From positions 54,137,624-54,201,623 of the forward strand of contig CM049308.1 in assembly GCA_026874595.1 (NCBI GenBank): a DNA stretch of 64,000 bases, written 5' to 3'. Below are positions 47,463-60,360 of the stretch, piece by piece. This DNA is from Sipunculus nudus. Taxonomy: Eukaryota > Annelida > Sipuncula > Golfingiida > Sipunculidae. Numbering within the stretch: the stretch's first letter is position 1; each line of letters opens with the position of its first letter. A program made the position numbers and the translations under genes. Under the pieces are notes generated by a model that was not told the origin of the DNA, did no database searches, and saw only the letters and a list, made by a program, of their open reading frames with translations.

Positions 47463-49236
47463 CTCCACAACTATAGCCCCTCACATCAGAGATTCAACAG
47501 CTATAGCTCCTCACTTCAGAGACTTCACAATTATAGCCACTCATATGACGACTCCATTGGCTATATTCATCTTATCAGGATCTCCGCAACTTTAGCCCCT
47601 CACATCAGGGACTCCACAACTAAAGCTCCTCACACCAGAAACTCCACTATAGCCCCTTAAATGAGGACTCCACAGCAGAAACTACAACAATAGCCCCTGA
47701 CATCAGAGACTTCACAACTTTAATCTCTCACATGAGGACTCCCTGTCTAAAGTTCCTCACACCAGGATCTCCACAACTATAACCCCTCACTTCAGACACC
47801 CCACAGCTCTAGATCCTTGCATCTGGGACACAACAATTATAGCCTTTCACATCAGAGATTACACTGCTTTAGATCCTTGCATCAGGGACACCACAACTAT
47901 AGCCCCTCACTTCAGAGACTCCACAGCTCTAGTTCCTTGCATCAGGGACACCACAACTATAGCCCCTCACATCAGAGACTCCACAGCTCTAGATCCTTGC
48001 ATCAGGGACACCATAACTATAGCCTTTCACATCAGAGACTCCATAGCTCTAGATCCTTGCATCAGGACACCACAACTATAGCCCCTCACATCAGAGACTC
48101 CACTGCTATAGATCTGTGCATCAGGGACACCACAACTATAGCCCCTCACTTCAGAGACTCAACAGCTCTAGTTCCTTGCATCTGGGACAGAACAACTATA
48201 GCCTTTCACATCAGAGACTCCACAGCTCTATATCCATGCATCAGGGACACCACAACTATAGCCTTTCACATCAGAGACTCCACAGCTCTAGATCCTTGCA
48301 TCAGGGACACCACAACTATAGCCCCTCACATCAGAGACTCCACAGCTCTAGATCCTTGCATCAGGGACACCATAACTATAGCCTTTCACATCAGAGACTC
48401 CATAGCTCTAGATCCTTGCATCAGGACACCACAACTATAGCCCCTCACATCAGAGACTCCACTGCTATAGATCCGTGCATCAGGGACACCACAACTATAG
48501 CCCCTCACTTCAGAGACTCAACAGCTCTAGTTCCTTGCATCTGGGACAGAACAACTATAGCCTTTCACATCAGAGACTCCACAGCTCTATATCCATGCAT
48601 CAGGGACACCACAACTATAGCCTTTCACATCAGAGACTCCACAGCTCTAGATCCTTGCATCAGGGACACCACAACTATAGCCTTTCACATCAGAGACTCC
48701 ACAGCTCTAGATCCTTGCATCAGGGACACCACAACTATAGCCTTTCACATCAGAGACTCCATAGCTCTAGATCCTTGCATCAGGACACCACAACTATAGC
48801 CTTTCACATCAGAGACTCCACAGCTCTAGATCCTTGTATCAGGGACTCCACAACTATAGCCTTTCACATCAGAGACTCCACAGCTCTAGATCCTTGCATC
48901 AGGGACTCCACAACTAAAGCCCCTCACATCAGAGACTCCACAGCTCTAGATCTTTGCATCAGGGACACCACAACTATAGCCCCTCACATCAGAGACTCCA
49001 CAGCTCTAGATCCTTGTATCAAGGACACCACTATAGCCCCTCACATCAGAGAATCCACAGCTCTAGATCCTTGCATCAGGGACACCATAACTATAGCCCC
49101 TCACATCAGAGACTCGACAGCTCTAGATTCTTGCATCTGGGACACCACAACTATAGCCCCTCACATCAGAGACTATAAAGCTCTAGATCCTTGCATCAGG
49201 GACACCACAACTACAACCGCTAACATCAGAGACACA
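47463..49236 (+). repeat. 1.8-kb minisatellite with 30/60/359-bp nested periods
   Basis: The basic unit is 30 bp (CTATAGCCCCTCACATCAGA plus GACTCCACAA-like). From about 47810 units pair into a 60-bp dimer alternating GCCCCTCACATCAGAGACTC and GATCCTTGCATCAGGGACAC. A unit missing one base (ATCAGGACACC) recurs at about 48061, 48420 and 48779, marking near-identical 359-bp higher-order copies. The left 350 bp are diverged monomers. Since 60 is a multiple of three, long ORFs of a 20-residue repeat appear in two + frames; they switch frame at the one-base deletions. I read this as non-coding. Confidence 0.95.
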
Positions 49237-49636
49237 TGGTGATGTTTTCTTTAGTTTTGACACAGAAATTCATAGCTTTATTTAGAAATTTTGTGCAGAA
49301 GGTTTTATACTTTACTTTGTATTATCTAATTTGGAATACCACTATGTTTGGAAAGATTGACATTATATGCTGAAACGGATGTCACTGAAAGTGAGAATGT
49401 ATCATGTGTGAGACAGACATATCTTGATAGAATAAAAAAAAATATACCAGTTTCTTATGAAAAAAATTGTTCCACTTTTTTTTGCTTGTACTCATTTTTA
49501 CTTATATCTTTTTTTTCTTGTGCAGGTGATGTCATTTAAGGTAATCAAAGAGCTGCAGTTAATTAATAAGTTGCAAGCATGTTAATTAATGGTCAACTAA
49601 TAATAATAAGCAGCCATGGTTAACATTGCATTAATA

Positions 49637-50580
49637 GTATCCACAAAACAAATGTTTTTGACCCGGTTCTGCCGCCACTGCATTTGTTTCTGGAGAACTC
49701 CTCTGCGACCACTGGACCATTTTTTCTGAAACTTGACAAAAATATGGAGTCACGTGAACTGGTGCCTAACCATTCTGCTTTGACCTCTGACCTTTCTTCT
49801 CTGCAGTGCATCCATCTGTGTGTCTGTGTTTACACATTGAACCACATATCTTTAGACTTGTTTAACAGATCAGCCTAAAATGTTGCACCAGTGTAGCTTT
49901 TGAGTAGCTTTATATCATAAAATAAACTGGAGGCGCCACCTGCAACCATTTTTGTGCAGTGTCCATCTGTTTGTCTGCCTTAAGTTAAAATCACTCATAT
50001 CTCTGCAGTGGTTTGACTTATTCACCAAAAATGTTGCATGCGTAAACATGCTATATATTTGCTATATAACGTTCTTGATTTTATGACAGGTGGCGCCACC
50101 TATATTCACATTCATGCTGCAGACATCCATGCTAATATATCCACACTGGTTTGATTTATCTTCATGAAATTTTGCATGTGTATAGATTTCACATAGCTCT
50201 TTACAAAACTGGTGGTGGCACCTGGAACCATTTTTGCACAGCATCCATCTGTTAGTATGCCTTGGGAGATAATCACTCCAATCTCTGCAGTGATTGGACT
50301 TGTTCATCTGAAATAATGCATGCGTATACATCCTGTATAGCTTTCTTGATTTTATGACAAGTGGCACCACACACATTCATGTTCATGCTGCAGGCATCCA
50401 TGCTGATATCTCTGGACTGGTATGATGTATCATCATGAAATTTTGCATTTGTATAGATCTTGCATAGCTCTTTAACACACACAAAACTGGTGGTGCCAAC
50501 TGCAACCAATTTTGTACAGCATCCTTCTGTTAGTCTGCCTTGGGTTAAAATCACTCTCATCTCTGCAGTGGTTGGACTTT
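49637..50580 (+). mobile_element. Hairpin-headed array element, copy 2 (degraded)
   Basis: Starts GTATCCACAAAACAAATG, a worn version of the copy-1 head, followed by the same GACCTCTGACCTTTC and TGTGTCTGTGTTTACACAT blocks, then about 2.5 array units (GGAGGCGCCACC at 49930, GGTGGCGCCACC at 50090, and diverged ones after). The 3' terminal hairpin is not seen, so the end is missing. Confidence 0.7.
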
Positions 50581-50824
50581 AATCGTCTTAATTGGCTGAA
50601 ATGGTCACATGATTTATAGCAAATATGAATGCTGTTGGCAAAATCTTTTTCGGGATGGAATAGGTCATAGTGTGTGAGCTAAACCAGAAACTGATTCCAT
50701 TAATATTTGTGGTCCTTTTGACTGTGTGTAAACAATGCTCAAATTGCGGAACACAATTGATACAATTAGGAGTCTACATTATTATCAGGACCTGTACAGA
50801 TACCAGCCAAGAATGGCTTGACAC

Positions 50825-50975
50825 ATGGTTGGCACAGGTACTTGTGCTCAGTGGATGCCTGGCCGGTGAGCTGTCACTCAAATAAAATGTAACAACTTTG
50901 ACTTAGTGCATACCTTGCCAGACCAGTATCCAATTTGCTGGCTAGCTATTATTTACTAAGAGTAACCTTAAAACT
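50825..50975. mobile_element. Arm of the long-TIR MITE family
   Basis: GGCCGGTGAGCTGTCACTCA followed by AAATGTAACAAC matches the inner arm of the element at 11616-12183. Only one arm is clear. Confidence 0.45.
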
Positions 50976-50979
50976 CATC

Positions 50980-52254
50980 AAAGGGTGCTTGAAGCACAGC
51001 TATGGGCTGAACCCTGTTGATTGTTGAGTGTTTGTTAACTGGCATTTGACTGGTTGCTAGTCACATCATTTGCATAATGTTTTTCAGCAGACACCGACCA
51101 GTCACCTGGTGTCTAAGTCTATCATAACCAATCATACCAGGCAGGAGTTAAATCAGTAGATTCTTTAGCAGCGCAAGATTTCTGCTGCCTTGTGACCATA
51201 CATTTTTATAAACAGTTAAGGTATTTTGCAGACTTTACCTGTAAACAAAGCAAAATAATAAAGAGTCCATAATAAACCTATTAAATTGTCCTCCTACTTG
51301 TAAAGCTATAATCTTATGTATATATGCCTCCAGATAATCCAGTTTACATACAATCCAATACTACTTGTTCACTGTTATTTAGAAATAAAATATATGATAT
51401 TTGAAGAAACTAATCATGTTTTGATAAATAATAACAGATTTTATCAATGCAATAGATATCAATCAGTTAAATTATTTGTGAAAAGATAGTTGATTCAATC
51501 CTCCAGTTACAATATCTGTAAAATGGGTATTGATTATGGGTGGTCTTTTAAATCATTTACCATTCCTGATTATGATGTTTGAATGTCTGTTCAGGTGATG
51601 TGTATAGATAATACTGATGCAGGTATGCATGTGATGCAGAAAGGATCAGATGAAAAGATGGCTTTTAATGAATGCACTGGGAAGTTTAAACTGATTGTAT
51701 CAAGTCTTAGGACTTAAACATAATTACCTTGAGCCTTAAAACTTGTCTCGAGTGTTACAAGTTGGTAAAATCATCATTTTCTATCTTTGACCTTGGAAAA
51801 GGATATATAAATTGTTTTGTGTGTGTAAAACTCACAGTGGATAATTAAGTCAGGATAAGTTGCTTTGCTTGGTTAACAGTATTAATGCTGCTGTTAATGA
51901 TGATAGCTTAATCGGACAGTAGTACTAATAAATCACATTTTCAAATGTGAATTTGGCAGGTTAGGATTATAGGCCATGGCATGGTATAGTTGAAAGAACA
52001 GATTGTTTGCCTGAGACATTGGGCCAAGGACTTAACCCAAATGATGTACCCTCTTGACCCAAAACAAAAATGAAACACACAAAACAGAAATTTAATGCCA
52101 CATTTGGAGATGATATTTTATAAAAGATTGGGTAAATTAGACTAAAATGGTCGAGTTGAAAATGGTCAAGTAATCCAGACTATAAAAACCTAGTTAAATC
52201 ATCATGAGGGCACAATATGTCAATATCAAATGTTTTTTACTCTTTGTTTTACAG
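50980..52254. other. GSTZ1 intron 1, 3' part: no gene seen
   Basis: Ordinary AT-rich intron. A weak SINE-like fragment around 51975-52060 (GGTATAGTTGAAAGAAC ... TTGGGCCAAGGAC ... TACCCTCTTGACCC) resembles the SINE at 24192. Confidence 0.45.
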
Positions 52255-52306
52255 CCAGTCTTGTATTCATACTTCAGAAGCTCTGCTTCCTGGAGGGTTA
52301 GGATTG
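52255..52306 (+). CDS. GSTZ1: GSTZ1 (maleylacetoacetate isomerase) exon, active-site region
   Basis: The exon is 52 nt, entering phase 0 and leaving phase 1, with a TTTTACAG acceptor and GTGAGT donor. It encodes PVLYSYFRSSASWRVRI, matching the thioredoxin-fold N-terminus of zeta-class GSTs. The enzyme isomerises maleylacetoacetate to fumarylacetoacetate in tyrosine breakdown, using glutathione; it also processes alpha-haloacids. The usual signature is SSCxWRVRIAL with Ser14, Ser15 and Cys16 (human numbering). Here both Ser remain but Cys is Ala. Confidence 0.93.
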
Positions 52307-52488
52307 GTGAGTTTTGTTTTATTCACACATTGAATTATTTACAGTAAATGTGACAAGCTTATTGTGGCATAGATTGACCTATTTAAAGGTGTGAATCTGT
52401 ATTCCTCTTTTTTACCAAACTAGATTTAGATCATTTTGACCAATGTAGATAAAAGAATTTCACTGAGTTTCCAGGGTTCTCAGGTTTA

Positions 52489-52549
<61 letters not shown>
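52489..52549. repeat. (TA)n microsatellite
   Basis: An uninterrupted TA run in the GSTZ1 intron. Confidence 0.98.
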
Positions 52550-52554
<5 letters not shown>

Positions 52555-53975
52555 AACATGAAATATCAGTGAATACAAAATATATCCTACATGCTATGGT
52601 AGACAAGATAAGACTGGGGGAATTTAGGTTGATTGATGAGTAAAGGTGGAACTGTTTAGTTTAATGAACTTTAATATTTGTATATGCCATATCCCTGACT
52701 TGACATGGAACCCAGATTCTTCCGACTGCTCCTCCAGATATTGGAAAAATCCATATTGGCAAAATTGCATAATGTTTTAGTATTTGCGAGATACATCAGT
52801 TTATGCAACACCCATTTTCAGATGTAATCAGGATTTTTATCATTATACCCATAGTCGATGCACTGCATATGGCTTAATATGCAGACACACCTCAGTCATT
52901 GGCACAAACTGCCAACGAGTGTTGGAGGTATCGAAACCAGTCTTGGCCTTTAGGCAGGGTTTTGCCATCCTTGGCATTGACCTCGGAAGGCTATGACTAG
53001 GACTCATACTTGAGCCTTCCATCCTTTTAGACATGGCTCGAGGCAGCCCAAGTTTAACCTATTTTGTATATATGTGTATTTGATCTATATCTCCTACCAG
53101 ATTTCAGACATTAAATCTTAGTTGTATGGACTCTGGCTTGGTTGGTGGTGACTTGGCTTTGGCCTTGGCCTCAGAAGTTCTTGACTCAGTCTTGGATTTG
53201 TTGGGCCTAGACTGGATCTTGGCCTCGGAGAGTCGTAACTACCACTTTTTACCAGAGATAATGCACTACTGTAGATAATCCACACGCCCATTTTGACAAT
53301 TTCAGTGGAAAAACAATATCCCTGTGTATTATACGCACCCTATTTCCAGTTGGCATATCATTAGTTTTCTGGGATTACCAGCCGTATCAAAGGTATATAT
53401 GAAGTATTTTGAAATGAATGCAATAAATAAAATCAAACTTTATGTTATCTAATTGAAAATTTAACCAATACTACTGATCATTTCTTATAAGTTCCTTTAT
53501 TATTGCTCAACACTGGCTGATATTTTTACGGTCTTAAGGCCTACCAAACTATGTTCAATGCACCAGAAAATAGTTGGAAATTTGCACCTCAATGTATAAT
53601 ACGCACCAAGGTTTATTGTTAAGATTTAATGACAAAATATGCGGATTAAATGCAGGGTATGATGGTGGACTACAACACTACTGGTCACATTCTTTTTTAT
53701 GGTGGTCTACACATTTTGATATTGTGTCCTAACCAGATTAAAAGCTAGTCTCAAACAAATTTGGTGAAACTAGTTGGATAGAAATTTCAATCACAGTGTG
53801 AATGCACAAACCCTTTTGAAAGTATATTTGACACAGTTCCCTTTGCTGACAGAGGTATTAGAAGGGCACTACCCCAAACATGTTGTGTGTGTACTTACAA
53901 GAAAAAAATAATGGTTGATCATAAATGTATTTAGATCATTGAGATTTCTTCCAATGTTGATAGAATTCTCACTTT

Positions 53976-56465
53976 TTTAGCGAACCTGTGAGCTTATGCG
54001 ATGGTGCAGCGTCGTCTGTACGTCATCAGCTGTCCGCCTTCCGCCGTCTGCGGTCCAGGGCTGGCTTTCCGCTGTCCATGGCTGTAAGTCAGAAACTGTC
54101 TGAGCTAGCAGCTTAAAACTACATGTAAGAATTCGTCACATGTGAAACTTGGTGCCCTGGAGCTTATTATTGGGTATCTGCATTAATTTAGATTTTATAG
54201 AGAAAAAGCTTAAAAACCTTTAAAAATCTTCTTCTCTGAAACTGTCTAGCCAAATTGTCCAATATTTCACAGAAATGATCCCTGGAACAATCTCTCTCAA
54301 ATTTGTTCGAATGGTTCCAGTTCAAAGATTTTTGGCCGAGTTACAGGAGGTTGAACTTAGTCATCTGTCCAAAAAAGCACACTAAAATTAAAATCTCAGA
54401 AACGGCTTGAGCTATAATGACCAAATTTTATACCAATGTTTGTCACATATGTCATATCTGATTTTGAGGTATTTGTGGCGCCACCTACATTGATGTGTTT
54501 TTTACAAGCGAAAATGTAATTTTAAACTCTTCTAGCTTATACACTGATTTATGATGAAACTGTTCAGCTGATTGGTTTAAACTTTACAAGAATTATTCTA
54601 TGGTAGGGTCCTGCCAGTTTTATAAGAATAGATTGGGTAAATACAGTTTTAAAAAAGCATTGTAGCCAATTGAAAAAGGCTTTCTGTATTAGAAAACAGA
54701 TTTGACTTCATGCAGCCAAGTCAAGAGGTCACTCAGTACAAACAGGTAGGGTCCAGACATCACCATGGCAACTGACCTGGCTCTGGGGGGGTGTCTAAAC
54801 AATGTGTCTAGACGTCTAGACACAGCGTCTAGACGTCTGGACACAATGTTTAGATGCAGAATTCCCAGATTATTGGAACTATATCTTTCAACTGTTTGAA
54901 AAAACTTGGTTTGCATTTTAAGCGAATCGGGTTTATCATCAGGTCACGTGTGAACTGCTGCGCTTTCATTTTTTTGGTTGACCTCTGACCTTTCCTTGCT
55001 GCCCAGTGTCCATTTGTGCGTCTGTTTCCACACATAAACCCACATATCTCGGGAACCGTTTGACTGATCAGGCTAAAAATTTTGCACAAATGTAGCCCTT
55101 TGATAGCCTTATAACATACACTAAAAATGGTGGCGCCACCTGCAACCATTTTTGCACAGCGTCCATCTGTTCATCTGCCTTGGGATAATATTACTCATAT
55201 CTCTGCAGTGGTTTGACTTATCCACCTAAAATTTTGCAGGTATTTTACATCCTTGACAGCTTTCTTGATTTTATGACAGGTGGTGCCACCTACATTCACG
55301 TTTACCCTGCAGACATCCAAGCTCATATCTCGGGAACCGTTTGACTGATTGGGCAAAAAGTTTGCATGTATATAGATTTCACATAGCTCTTCATCATAGG
55401 CAAAACTGGTGGCGCAATCTGCAACCACTTATGCACAGCGTCCATCTGTTTATCTGCCTTGGGATAAAATCGCTCATATCTCAGCAGTGGTTTGACTTAT
55501 CCACCTGAAATTTTGCAGGTTTATACATCATGGACAGGTTTCTTGATTTTATGACAGGTGGTGCCACCTACATTCACATTTACTCTGAAGACTTCCAAGC
55601 TCATATCTCAGGAACCGTTTGACCGATTAGGCCAAAATTTTGCATGTGTATAGATCTCACATAGCTCTTAATCATAGGCAAAACTGGTGGTGCCACCTGC
55701 AACCATTTATGCACAGCATCCATCTGTTCATCTGCCTTAGGTTAAAATCACTCATATCTCAGCAGTGGTTTGACTTATCAACCTGAACTTTTGCAGGTAT
55801 TTTACATCCTTGACAGCTTTCTTGATTTTATGACAGGTGTCGCCACCTACATTCACATTTACTCTGCTGACATCCAAGCTCCATATCTTGGGAACCGTTT
55901 TACCGATTAGGCCAAATTTTTGCTTGTGTATAGATCTCACATAGCTCTTCATTATAGGCAAAACTGGTGGCGCCACTCGCAACCACTAAGGCACAGCATC
56001 CATCTGTTGAGCTGCCTTGGGATAAAATCACTCATATCTCGGCAGTGGTTTGACTTATCCACCTGAAATTTTGCAGGTTTATACATCCTGGACATTTTTC
56101 TTGATTTTCACCTTTTCTCGAGGTGGCACCACCTACATTCATGTTTAAGCTGCAGACATCCATGCTAATATGCAACACACCACGCTCTATTCCCCTTGCC
56201 ACTTATTCCATGCCTCACTTCACCCGTCCCACTCTGATTTATGCGGATACACATAGTGGCTTGTCGACTACCCATATTCTGGTTTTAAAATTTTCTAGTC
56301 CGAAACTTGCAGGTCAGAAACGTCCATTTTGCCAAATCATAATGACTAAGGTAGATATGCAGGACTTAGGAGGATCAATATTAAATTTTAAAAATAAACC
56401 TCCATTCATACTCTTAAACTTTGCACAGGTTAGCATTAGGCCTGTAGGCCTTGTTTTAAATATGT
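53976..56465 (+). mobile_element. Composite hairpin-type repeat A with GGTGGCGCCACC array
   Basis: The head TTTTTTAGCGAACCTGTGAG ... ATGCGATGGTGCAGCGTCGT is followed by a body from about 54265 that is nearly the same as 57830-60025. The body includes TCTAGACGTCTAGACA-type palindromes at 54800-54846, then array units of about 280 bp, a GCGGATAC terminus with CGACTAC (56243-56272), and a tail ending AGGCCTGTAGGCCTTGTTT. It lies in the GSTZ1 intron and ends about 100 nt before the exon at 56564. Confidence 0.75.
54800..54848. repeat. TCTAGACGTCTAGACA palindrome cluster
   Basis: Contains the perfect 18-nt palindrome TGTCTAGACGTCTAGACA and a second imperfect copy. The same cluster recurs at 58375-58430 in composite repeat B. 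Confidence 0.9.
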
Positions 56466-56563
56466 TGTGAACCAAACGTATGGCTGATATAATTTAATTT
56501 TTCTAAGTTTGATGTTGTACGACAGATTAAAAGTTCATTTGTTTTTTAATATTTGCATTGTAG

Positions 56564-56631
56564 CTCTCGCCCTGAAAGGAATTGACTATGAATACAAAGC
56601 AGTTCATTTGGTCAAGGATAATGGACAGCAG
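56564..56631 (+). CDS. GSTZ1: GSTZ1 exon: thioredoxin-fold segment
   Basis: The exon is 68 nt, entering phase 1 and leaving phase 0, with an ATTGTAG acceptor and GTAAGT donor. It encodes (A)[20 protein letters not shown] then QQ, matching human [23 protein letters not shown]. The next expected segment (FxxLNPMxxVPTL) is not found before the window ends, so the gene continues beyond 64 kb. Confidence 0.94.
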
Positions 56632-56895
56632 GTAAGTTCATACTACAGTCATACTCTATGTTAATTAAGTCATAATGGATATGGCTTTTTTTAAATCATT
56701 CGTAATTGGCAAATCTTGTAGCTTTATTCATTTGGTTAGGTGTAGTGATGTCAGACTCAAGTCTGGACTTGGACTCAAGTCCGGACTCAAGTCCACTGTT
56801 TTTTTAGGGACTCAGATGTGGACTTGGATATGAGGATCCTGGACTTGGATGCTGTGACTCCACTCCACTGGTCAGATGTGCATGTTATTATTAAG

Positions 56896-56896
<1 letters not shown>

Positions 56897-56929
<33 letters not shown>
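56897..56929. repeat. (TA)n microsatellite
   Basis: A TA run. A long C-rich tract follows at 57002-57028. Between 56745 and 56870 there is a GACTCAAGTCxGGACTTGGA-type low-complexity repeat. Confidence 0.95.
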
Positions 56930-56932
<3 letters not shown>

Positions 56933-57222
56933 TATACACATGTCATATTCAACATCATAAGTGGCACTTAAATTATAGGGTTTTGTTCCTACCCCAAAGA
57001 ACCCCCCCCCCCCCTCCCCCCCCCCCCCGACCCACTCCAGAGCACAAATCTCTGACTTGAACTACTAATTATCCCAGTGTAACAAGTGTTGAAAAAGTAA
57101 ATAACATATGAGTCCTACCATCAGAGAATTTGGTGCTTTATAAATAGTATATGTTTGTATTATTATTATTATAAAGATGGAAAACAAAAAATTTTATTTT
57201 CCTCATGACTCTGCACGTTTTA

Positions 57223-57365
57223 TACGCCTGTCTATGACGGGACATATTATAGTATACAAAAGGTCCATCTGTCAGTCAGTCTATTTACCTTAGTGTCGCT
57301 GTGATAACTTACAAGGACTTGGATGGATTTTCATGAAACTCACCATTACACCACTACTAGCCAAT
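57223..57365 (+). repeat. Fragment of a third hairpin-headed repeat family
   Basis: TATACGCCTGTCTATGACGGGACATATTATAGTATAC followed by GTCCATCTGTCAGTCAGTC, with CATGAAACTCACCATTAC downstream. It matches blocks at 5776-5890 and 62040-62375. The head is a short GTC/GAC hairpin. Confidence 0.6.
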
Positions 57366-57373
57366 ATTTTTTC

Positions 57374-60030
57374 AGCTCAGCTGACTGAAAGTCATCTCAG
57401 CTATAGCAATCACTCTTTGTCAGTTGTCCGTCTGCCCAAAAGTACCCCCCAGAAAAGTAAAAAATTTCATACAAAAACTTCAATATCTCATTAACTACTT
57501 GACTGATGGTCTTGATTTTTGGCATACATATTGATCATGAGATGTTACCTCAGTTCCTGCAGACTGGTGGTGCGACCTGTATTTTTAGATTTTTTACAAA
57601 TTTTTTTCTCTTATTTTTGAGACCTTTAAAAATGTGAACATCTGTAAACAAGGCACAAATTGTGAAGACTGGACCTAGAATCTTCATTCTTGACACACTG
57701 AGAGGTCCATGAAAAGTCTCTATGGAAACCTGAAATAAGGTCTCTGTTACCCATATCCTTTGAGCTGTTGGGCCCCAAAGTACCCCCCAGAATAGTAAAA
57801 AAATTCATACAAAAACTTCAATATCTCGAAAATTTCACAGAAATGATCCCTAGAACAAACTCTCTCCAGTTTGTTCGAATGGTTCCAGTTTTGAGATTTT
57901 TGGCTGAGTTACAGGAGGTTGAACTTAGTCATCTGTCCAAAAAAGCACACTAAAATTAAAATCTCAGAAATGGCTAGAGCTATAATCACAAAATTTTAAA
58001 CCAATGTTTGTCACATATGTCATATCTGATTTTGAGGTATTGGTGGCGCTACCTACATTGATGGGTTTTTTACAAGCAAAAATGTAATTTTAAACTCTAC
58101 TAGCTTATACACTGATTTATGATGACACTGTTAGGCTGATTGGTTTAAACTTTACAAGAATTATTCTATGGTAGGGTTCTGCAAGTTTTATAAGAATAGA
58201 TTGGGTAAATACAGTTTTAAAAAAGCATTGTAGCCAATTGAAAAAGGCTTTCTGTATTTGAAAACAGATTTGACAACATGCTGAGTTTCAGCAACAAAGT
58301 CAAGAGGTCACTTAGTACCAACAGGTGGGGTCCAGACATCACCATGGCAACTGACCTGGCTTCGGGGGGAGTGTCTAGACAATGCGTCTAGACATCTAGA
58401 CACAGCGTCTAGACGTCTAGACACAATGTTTAGATGCAGAATTCCCAGATTATTGGAACTATATCTTTCAACTGTTTGAAAAAACTTGGTTTGCATTTTA
58501 AGCGAATTGGGTTTATCATCAGGTCACATGTTAACTGCTGCGCCCTCATTTTTGGTTGACCTCTGACCTTTCCTTCGCTGCCCAGCGTCCATTGGTGCGT
58601 CTGTTTCCACACATAAACCCACATATCTCGGGAACCGTTTGACTGATCAGGCTAAAAATTTTGCACAAATGTAACCCTTTGATAGCTTTATAAATACACT
58701 AAAAATGGTGGCGCCACCTGCAACCATTTTTGCACAGCGTCCATCTGTTCATCTGCCTTGGGACAATATCACTCATATCTCAGCAGTGGTTTGACTTATC
58801 CACCTAAAAGTTTGCAGGTTTATACATCCTGGACAGCTTTCTCGATTTTATGACAGGTGGCGCCACCTACATTCACGTTTACTCTGCAGACATCCAAGCT
58901 TATATCTCAGGAACCGTTTGATCGATTGGGCCAAAATTTTGCATGTGTATAGATCTCACATAACTTTTCATCATAGGCAAAACTGGTGGCGCCACCTGCA
59001 ACCATTAATGCACAGCATCCATCTGTTCATCTGCGTTGGGACAAAATCACTCATATATCAGCAGTGGTTTGACTTATCCACCTGAAATTTTGCAGGTTTA
59101 CACATCCTGGACAGGTTTCTCGATTTTATGACAGGTGGCGCCACCTACATTCACATTTACTCTGCAGACATCCAAGCTCATATCTTGGAACTGTTTGACC
59201 GATTGGGCCAAAAATTTGCATGTGTATAGATCTCACATAGCTCTTCATCATAGGCAAAACTGGTGGTGCCACCTGCAACCACTTATGCACAGCGTCCATC
59301 TGTTCATCTGCCTTGGGATAAAATCACTCATATCTCAGCAGTGGTTTGATTTATCCATTTGAAATTTTGCAGGTTTTAACATCCTGGACAGCTTTCTCGG
59401 TTTATTACAGGTGGCGCCACCTACATTCATGTTTACTCTGCAGACATCCAAGCTCCTATCTCGGGAACCGTTTGACCGATTGGGCCAAAATTTTGCTTGT
59501 GTATAGATCTCACATAGCTCATCATCACAAGCCAAACTGGTTGCGCCACCTGCAACCACTTATGCACAGCGTCCATCTGTTCATCTACCTTTGGATAACA
59601 TCACATATATCTCAGCAGTGGTTTGACTTATCCACCTGAAATTTTGCAGGTTTATACATCCTGGACAATTTTCTCTATTTTATGACAGGTGGCGCCACCT
59701 ACATTCAAGTTTACGCTGCAGACATCCATGCTATTATACAACACACCTCACTCTATTCCCCTTGCCACTTAATCCTTGCCTCACTTCACCTGCCCTCTCT
59801 GATTTCGGCTGATACACATAGTCGCTTGTTGACTACCCATATTCCAGTTTTAAAATGTCCTAATCTGAAACTTGCAGGTCCGAAATGTCCATTTTGCTGA
59901 AATCATAATGACTAAGGTAGATATGCAGGACTTAGGAGGATCAATATTAAATTTTAAAAATAAACCTCCATTCATACTCCCAAAATTTGCACAGGTTCAC
60001 ATTAGGCCTGTAGGCCTTGTTTAAATTTTT
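57374..60030 (+). mobile_element. Composite hairpin-type repeat B, same body as A but different head
   Basis: The head AGCTCAGCTGACTGAAAGTC has a TGACT/AGTCA hairpin, then CAGCTATAGCAATCAC and GTCCGTCTGCCC. From about 57830 the body is nearly the same as repeat A (54265-56465), including the TCTAGAC palindromes, the GGTGGCGCCACC array and the AGGCCTGTAGGCCTTG tail. Sequence similar to its own head region (GAGACCTTTAAA ... GACCTAGAATCTTCATTCTTG) resumes after 60030, so the A-type body appears inserted in another element. Confidence 0.75.
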
Positions 60031-60360
60031 ACGATTTTTTTTCTCTTTTTTTGAGACCTTTAAAGATGTGGTTATCTGTCAACAGGGTACAAATCGCAAC
60101 AACTGGACCTAGAATCTTCATTCTTGTCATGCAAGGAGGCCCATGCAAAAAAGCCTGTGGAAACTTGAAATTAGGTCTCTGTTACCCATATCCTTCAAGC
60201 TATAGGACTGTGAAGTATCCCTCAGAATAATGGACAGTTTGATACAAAAGCTGAAGTATCTGAACAACTAATGCAGAGATCACCATGATTCTTTGCATGG
60301 ATATTGACCATTAAGTGTTTTTATTAGTTGCTGCAGACTGGTGGAGCCACCAGTATTTTT

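Noticed and set aside
47817-49242. Long repetitive ORFs (207-255 codons) in the minisatellite
   Set aside because: Open frames follow from a 60-bp period without stops in two frames; frame switches at one-base deletions and there are no splice or start signals of note. Treated as non-coding.
49526-49540. Micro-exon ATG TCA TTT AAG before GTAATC as a GSTZ1 start (MSFK)
   Set aside because: It fits the phase and follows a good acceptor, but is only 15 nt with a weak donor and poor start context. The candidates at 40325 and 43620 are stronger.
56745-56870. Asp/Ser-rich low-complexity coding (GACTCAAGTC repeats)
   Set aside because: Simple-sequence-like DNA with no conserved frame and intronic position.
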